Below, piece by piece: positions 56,436 through 64,000 of a stretch of DNA of 64,000 nucleotides; the first letter of the stretch is position 1, and each line of letters opens with the position of its first letter. The translations under genes were made by a program, and so were the position numbers. The notes beneath the pieces were generated by a model. The model did no database searches, was not told the origin of the DNA, and worked only from the letters and a program-made list of their open reading frames with translations. Where the stretch lies: contig NZ_LILB01000008.1 of NCBI RefSeq assembly GCF_001274945.1, positions 62,001 through 126,000 on the forward strand, read 5' to 3'. The DNA is from Viridibacillus arvi (GTDB taxonomy: Bacteria; Bacillota; Bacilli; Bacillales_A; Planococcaceae).

Positions 56436-58847
56436 CTAGCGCTTCTCTTTATTTTTCTTTTTACCATTGCTGCCTTTTTTCTTTTTAGCAATACCTTCGT
56501 AGAACTTTTTCTTTTGGCTACCACTTTTACCGGAAGCTTTACGCTCTTCCTTGCGTGTTTTACCATTCACTTTTGCACCACTTGGTTTTCGAGTTCCGCT
56601 TCCGCTTGCACTTTCGCTTCTGCCTTTTCCTCTGCCACCTCTAGTGCCCTCTTTTTTCTTCGCATGAATGACACGTGGTGCTTCTTTGCGAGTACGGCCG
56701 AATTCGCGTTTCATACCGACGATTTCAAAATCAACAGCTGATTCTTCAACGTTGACAGCCTTAACTTTAATTTCTACACCATCACCAATACGGAAAATAC
56801 GACCGGTACGTTCGCCAATCATCACCATTTGACGGTCGTCAAAACGGTAGTAATCATCTGTCATATTACTAATATGAACAAGGCCTTCAATTGTGTTTTC
56901 TAATTCGATGAACATACCAAAGTTTGTAATTGAACTAATGATACCTTCAAATTCATCACCAATTTTATCAGCCATGAATTGTGCTTTTTTCAGTGCATCT
57001 GTATCACGCTCTGCATCGACTGCACGACGTTCGCGCTCAGAAGTATGCTGTGCGATTTCATCCATTATAGCATTCCAGTGTGCAATTGTAGCAGATGAAA
57101 CATCACCGTTAATTAAGTACGTACGGATCAATCTGTGAACAATTAAGTCCGGGTAACGACGGATTGGAGATGTAAAGTGTGTGTAAAACTCTGTAGATAA
57201 ACCAAAGTGTCCTAAACATTCCGCACTATATTTTGCTTGTTGCATAGAACGAAGCATCATAGTCGAAATAACAGGTTCCTCAGGTAATCCATCAACTGAT
57301 TCTAAAATCTCTTGTAATGCACGTGGGTGGACTGTGTTACCAGTACCTTTAATCACTAACCCAAAGTTTGTTACAAATTCAAAGAATCGTTGAAGTTTTT
57401 CTGGCTTAGGATCTTCGTGAATACGATAAATGAAAGGTACATCCATCCATTTGAAATGTTCTGCAACAGTCTCATTGGCTGCTAACATAAACTCTTCGAT
57501 CAGACGCTCTGCGACTGTACGTTCACGTAATACAACATCTGTAGGCCAACCATTTTCATCTACAAGAACTTGAGATTCTTTAAAGTCAAAGTCCACAGCA
57601 CCGCGGTCCATACGTTTATTGCGTAGAATTTGCGCTAATTCGCCCATATCCTTAAACATAGGAACAAGATCTGCATAACGTTCTTTTAACTCTTCGTCAT
57701 CTTCTTCTAAGATCTTATAAACGTCTGTATACGTCATACGCTCAGTCGTATTAATGACACTTTGGAAAATCTCGTGTCCTATTACTTCACCACTACCATT
57801 AATCGTCATCTCACAAGATAATGTTAGTCGGTCAACTTGTGGATTTAACGAACAAATACCGTTTGATAGTCGATGAGGAATCATCGGAATAACGCGGTCT
57901 GTTAAATACACACTAGTAGCACGATCATACGCTTCTTCATCAAGATCTGAACCTTCTGTTACGTAGTAGCTTACGTCAGCGATATGAACGCCTAGCTTAT
58001 ACGTACCATCATCATTTTTTGTCACAGTAACAGCGTCATCTAAATCTTTTGCCGTTTCACCGTCAATTGTGACAATCATTTGATCACGTAAGTCGATACG
58101 ACCTTCTAAATCTGCTTGAGTTACTTCATCAGGAATAGCTGATGCAGCATCAATCACTTCTTTTGGGAAGTCGATAGCGATACCATGTTTATGGATAATC
58201 GATAAGATGTCTACACCTGGATCATTTTTGTGACCTAAAATTTGTGTTACGATTCCTGTTGCTGAGCGATTATCATCTGGCCACCCAGTAATTTCAATGA
58301 CTACTTTATGACCATCCATCGCACCTAGAGTATCCCCTTTTGCGATAAAGAAATCGATTGATAACTTCTTATCATCTGGCACTACAAAGCCAAAACCACG
58401 ATTTGCTTGAAAGACGCCGACAACCTTCGTTGTTCCTCTTTCTACAATTTGAATGATTTTACCTTCTCGTCGATCTCCAGAAGTTGTTTTAGATACACGA
58501 ATTAATACTGTATCACCATTTAATGCACCGTTAATAGCATCTGGCGGTATGAACACATCATCCATTCCTGCTTCTTCTGGTGCAACAAAGCCAAAACCTT
58601 TTGCATGACCGATGAAGCGACCTTTTAACAAATTCATACGATCTGGCGTACCATATCGATTCGTATTAGAGCGTACTACCTGCCCTTGCTGTTCCATTCT
58701 CACTAGTGTTTTCACTAGTTCTTTAAATTCATCCGCATCTTTAAAACCAAATTGTTGTTCGAATTCGGCAACAGTGAGCGGTTTATATTGTTCTTCTTTC
58801 ATGAAAGTTAATAATCGTTCTTGCAATGTTAATTCTTGATTGTTCAT
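56436..58847 (-). CDS. rnr: Ribonuclease R
   Basis: 803-residue 3'-5' exoribonuclease that degrades structured RNA, including mRNA freed by trans-translation. N-terminal winged HTH, two cold-shock domains, RNB catalytic domain ([14 protein letters not shown] with metal-binding Asp residues, ~residue 270), S1 domain near 630-710, and a Lys/Arg/Gly-rich tail. Operon est-rnr-smpB. RBS GGAGGG. Confidence 0.96.
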   Translation of the reverse strand: MNNQELTLQERLLTFMKEEQYKPLTVAEFEQQFGFKDADEFKELVKTLVRMEQQGQVVRSNTNRYGTPDRMNLLKGRFIGHAKGFGFVAPEEAGMDDVFIPPDAINGALNGDTVLIRVSKTTSGDRREGKIIQIVERGTTKVVGVFQANRGFGFVVPDDKKLSIDFFIAKGDTLGAMDGHKVVIEITGWPDDNRSATGIVTQILGHKNDPGVDILSIIHKHGIAIDFPKEVIDAASAIPDEVTQADLEGRIDLRDQMIVTIDGETAKDLDDAVTVTKNDDGTYKLGVHIADVSYYVTEGSDLDEEAYDRATSVYLTDRVIPMIPHRLSNGICSLNPQVDRLTLSCEMTINGSGEVIGHEIFQSVINTTERMTYTDVYKILEEDDEELKERYADLVPMFKDMGELAQILRNKRMDRGAVDFDFKESQVLVDENGWPTDVVLRERTVAERLIEEFMLAANETVAEHFKWMDVPFIYRIHEDPKPEKLQRFFEFVTNFGLVIKGTGNTVHPRALQEILESVDGLPEEPVISTMMLRSMQQAKYSAECLGHFGLSTEFYTHFTSPIRRYPDLIVHRLIRTYLINGDVSSATIAHWNAIMDEIAQHTSERERRAVDAERDTDALKKAQFMADKIGDEFEGIISSITNFGMFIELENTIEGLVHISNMTDDYYRFDDRQMVMIGERTGRIFRIGDGVEIKVKAVNVEESAVDFEIVGMKREFGRTRKEAPRVIHAKKKEGTRGGRGKGRSESASGSGTRKPSGAKVNGKTRKEERKASGKSGSQKKKFYEGIAKKKKGSNGKKKNKEKR

Positions 58848-58890
58848 CTTTCTTCCCTCCTTCTAATAGCGTTTGCGAAGAATGCCATTT

Positions 58891-59637
58891 CTACTCTCGC
58901 CAATCGAGTTTTTCTAAAAAAGCATATATATCTTCATGTAATTGTTTTTTCTCTTTGTCAAGAGTAATAACGTGCCCGGACTCTTTATACCATTTTATGT
59001 CTTTATCATTGGACTCCACCTGATCATAAATGATTTGTGCTGAATTTATGTCAATCACGTCATCTAATAATCCTTGGGCAACGAATATTGGAGCATAGAT
59101 TAGATCAATCTGATCTCGAACTTGATAAACAAGTTCTCGTAATTCTGAAAGTGAAGGCATCCCTTGTTCTTTCAGCTCAGATATCTCTTGCTCGATTTCA
59201 TCTGGTTTTTTTCCAATAAACTTTTTAAAGTCACGTGCATATTTCAATACACCTTCGAACATTAAATCCGTAGTGCGCATTGACATTGGTGCACACATTG
59301 TCGCAATCCCCTTAATAGGTAGTGTATACCCTAAACGCAGTGAAAATACACCACCTAAAGATAAACCGGCAACTGCAATTTCTTCATAACCAGCTTCTTT
59401 TAAAGTATTATATCCTTGTAGAACGTCTTCCCACCACTCTGATGGTTTTGTATGGATTAATTCCTCTGGTGGTACACCGTGGCCTTTATAATGAGGAGCA
59501 AGCGTAGTATAGCCTTTTTTCTCCAAAAACCTTCCAAGCATTCGTACATCAGAAGAATTCCCAGTGAAGCCATGCAACAGTAAAACTGCGCGTGGACCTG
59601 CTTTAAAAAAGAAAGGCTGTGACATTAAAACTTCCAT
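58891..59637 (-). CDS. Carboxylesterase (Est/YvaK type)
   Basis: 248-residue alpha/beta hydrolase. Oxyanion HGFTGNSSD; nucleophile elbow GLSLGG; acid in QGLLDDVID; histidine in ESGHVITLD. Close to the B. stearothermophilus Est30 group in length and context. I start at MEVLMSQ because TGGAGGTTTGCTTC precedes. Its place between secG and rnr is conserved in Bacillales. Confidence 0.9.
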   Translation of the reverse strand: MEVLMSQPFFFKAGPRAVLLLHGFTGNSSDVRMLGRFLEKKGYTTLAPHYKGHGVPPEELIHTKPSEWWEDVLQGYNTLKEAGYEEIAVAGLSLGGVFSLRLGYTLPIKGIATMCAPMSMRTTDLMFEGVLKYARDFKKFIGKKPDEIEQEISELKEQGMPSLSELRELVYQVRDQIDLIYAPIFVAQGLLDDVIDINSAQIIYDQVESNDKDIKWYKESGHVITLDKEKKQLHEDIYAFLEKLDWRE

Positions 59638-59714
59638 GAAGCAAACCTCCATTAATAATACAATTCATGTATGTAAGTGTTCTATTATTAATTATATGCT
59701 TTTATAAAAGAAAA

Positions 59715-59739
59715 CGCCTAACCATATGGTGGTCAGGCG
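59715..59739. terminator. Hairpin between est and secG
   Basis: CGCCTAACCA/TGGTCAGGCG stem, weakly T-rich on the minus side. Could attenuate read-through from secG. Confidence 0.55.
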
Positions 59740-59755
59740 GTTCAAATATCGCTCA

Positions 59756-59992
59756 TTAAAATTTCGCAATAGCTAAAGCTAGTACAAAAAATAAAATTGA
59801 TAATACTACCGTAATGCGGTGCAAAATAAGGTCCATGCCTCGAGCTTTTTGCTTACCAAAAAGTTGCTCAGCTCCACCAGAGATGGCTCCCGAAAGACCT
59901 GCACTTTTACTTGATTGTAATAATACTAAGACAACTAATGCAAGAGAAACAATGATTAATAGTGTCATAATCACAGTATGCATATGTTCCAC
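59756..59992 (-). CDS. secG: Protein translocase subunit SecG
   Basis: 78 residues with two membrane spans ([20 protein letters not shown] and the C-terminal [13 protein letters not shown]) and the loop [20 protein letters not shown]. Auxiliary part of SecYEG. Heads the secG-est-rnr-smpB-ssrA array. RBS CAGGAGGTGG. Confidence 0.95.
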   Translation of the reverse strand: MEHMHTVIMTLLIIVSLALVVLVLLQSSKSAGLSGAISGGAEQLFGKQKARGMDLILHRITVVLSILFFVLALAIAKF

Positions 59993-60150
59993 CTCCTGAT
60001 TCGAAACATCACAACAGTCTTATCTTACCAAAAACTGTACGTAATGACAACGTTGTTCTAATTCAATCATGCTATGTAGCCTGTAAATAGACTAGCGCTT
60101 AAGTTATATTCTAACATTTCCATACAATTTTGACGACTACCTAATGAAAA

Positions 60151-60197
60151 AATAGAGCTATTTCTACTGCCCTTATTGAGACAGTGAAATAGCTCTC
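60151..60197 (-). terminator. Terminator after eno
   Basis: AGAGCTATTTC..GAAATAGCTCT stem with A/T runs, after the enolase stop. Confidence 0.8.
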
Positions 60198-60227
60198 TGT
60201 TATTTAGAGCTTAAGTAAATTTCTAAC

Positions 60228-63062
<2,835 letters not shown>

Positions 63063-63070
<8 letters not shown>

Positions 63071-63824
63071 TTGCGCCCGCCTCCAAAAGTCTCAAATAAG
63101 AATCTGATTGTAGGCTTGCTCCACCTACAAGAGCCCCGTCAATGTGCTCCATTGATAGCAATTCAACAATATTTTCAGGTTTCACACTTCCACCATATTG
63201 AATGCGAATTGCTGCAGCAGCATCTGGACCAGCAATTTCTTGAACAGTGGCACGAACCGCTCCACAAACTTCATTTGCATCTTCAGCAGTTGCCGTTTTA
63301 CCTGTACCGATTGCCCAAATTGGCTCGTATGCAATAACAGTTTGTTTTACTTGCTCTGTTGATAAACCTTCAAGAGCTGCACGTACTTGACCAGCTACTT
63401 TTGCAACTGTGTTTCCAGCTTCACGCTCTTCTAGTGTTTCACCAACACATACAATTGGAGTTAAGTTATATTCAAATGCTGCCTGAGTTTTTTTGTTAAC
63501 TGCTGCATCCGTTTCGTTATAATACTCACGGCGCTCAGAGTGGCCTAAAACCACATAAGAAACAGCAATGTCTGATAGTTGAGAAGGACTTACTTCACCT
63601 GTAAAGGCACCTTCTTTTTCAAAGTGCATTGTTTGAGCACCAATCGCTAAATTAGAGCCTTTAGCTTGTTCGACAAGTGTTGGCAAGAATAAAGCTGGAG
63701 CGCAAATAACTGAGTCCACTTTTTCTTTGTTTGGAATTGATGATTTTACTGCCTCTACAAATTCTACAGCATCGCTTAAGTGTTTAAACATTTTCCAGTT
63801 ACCTGCAATAATTGGTTTACGCAT
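63063..63824 (-). CDS. tpiA: Triosephosphate isomerase
   Basis: 253-residue TIM barrel. Lys in GNWKMFKH, catalytic His in LGHSERR, catalytic Glu in [12 protein letters not shown], and phosphate loop GGSVKPEN. I start at MRKPII because ATGGAGGGTATTCAC supplies the RBS. Between pgk and gpmI. Confidence 0.97.
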
Positions 63825-63838
63825 GTGAATACCCTCCA

Positions 63839-64000
63839 TTATTTATCGTTTAATGCGACAACGCCTGGTAAAGCTTTGCCTTCCATAAATTCTAGTGATG
63901 CACCGCCACCTGTTGAGATGTGGTCCATCTTATCTGCTACATGGAATTTTTCCACTGCTGCGGCTGAATCTCCACCACCAATAATAGTGTAGGCATCAGT
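63839..64000 (-). CDS. pgk: Phosphoglycerate kinase (3' end, runs off window)
   Basis: The last ~53 codons on the minus strand read [30 protein letters not shown] and end VVALNDK. The GGGAS loop is the nucleotide-binding hinge of Pgk. The stop overlaps the tpiA leader (TAATGGAGGG). Confidence 0.96.
   Translation of the reverse strand, partial: TDAYTIIGGGDSAAAVEKFHVADKMDHISTGGGASLEFMEGKALPGVVALNDK

Overview
The window reads as a low-GC Gram-positive chromosome of the order Bacillales, most likely a Planococcaceae/Caryophanaceae member (Solibacillus-, Lysinibacillus- or Kurthia-like). This rests on Bacillus-type synteny (suf; metNIQ with an S-box; gcvH; fadEA-fadN; pgk-tpi-gpmI-eno; secG-est-rnr-smpB-ssrA), strong Shine-Dalgarno sites, and a tmRNA tag ending in LAFAA. 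Genus is inference; no rRNA gene is present.

Backbone, left part (1-33.4 kb): the Fe-S assembly operon sufC-sufD-sufS (running off the left edge); glutamate synthase gltB-gltD with a divergent LysR regulator; an SGNH hydrolase; a DAACS symporter; a methionine ABC importer under a SAM-I riboswitch; small redox and Toprim genes; gcvH; an Spx/ArsC-like gene; the fatty-acid beta-oxidation operon fadN-fadA-fadE with a FadR-type operator; a thioredoxin-like gene; a C39-like peptidase; a 5'-3' exonuclease; hutH; an Lrp regulator; DJ-1 and OsmC proteins; an ECF sigma/anti-sigma pair; and a DMT transporter.

Transition zone (33.3-38 kb): a thiol-redox cluster (FrnE-like DsbA, nitroreductase, frameshifted AhpD-like gene) behind two palindromic operators, then decayed genes and a broken integrase next to a 3' ssrA fragment.

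Island (about 38.04-55.40 kb): this segment is bracketed by direct repeats of the 3' end of ssrA, so it is an ssrA-integrated genomic island of about 17.4 kb. Its core is defence. A leftward operon encodes a DrmE-like protein split over two ORFs, DrmA (helicase) and DrmB (DUF1998), which is a class-2 DISARM arrangement. No drmC (PLD nuclease) follows. Two rightward nuclease genes sit there instead: an NgoPII-type PD-(D/E)XK restriction enzyme and an HNH protein with a possible modification-reader domain. A single C5-cytosine methyltransferase lies beyond them. The methyltransferase may protect against the restriction enzyme, serve as DrmMII, or both. The rest of the island holds small unknown genes, a DUF1173-like pseudogene with two in-frame stops, an N-truncated integrase and an orphan membrane protein.

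Backbone, right part (55.4-64 kb): ssrA (tmRNA), smpB, rnr, an esterase, secG, then eno, gpmI, tpiA and the end of pgk, all on the minus strand. Ribosome rescue (ssrA/smpB) and RNase R are thus next to each other. The glycolytic genes form the usual operon.

Four copies of a GC-rich dispersed repeat (9.99, 23.3, 33.56 and 51.9 kb) stand out against the AT-rich background.
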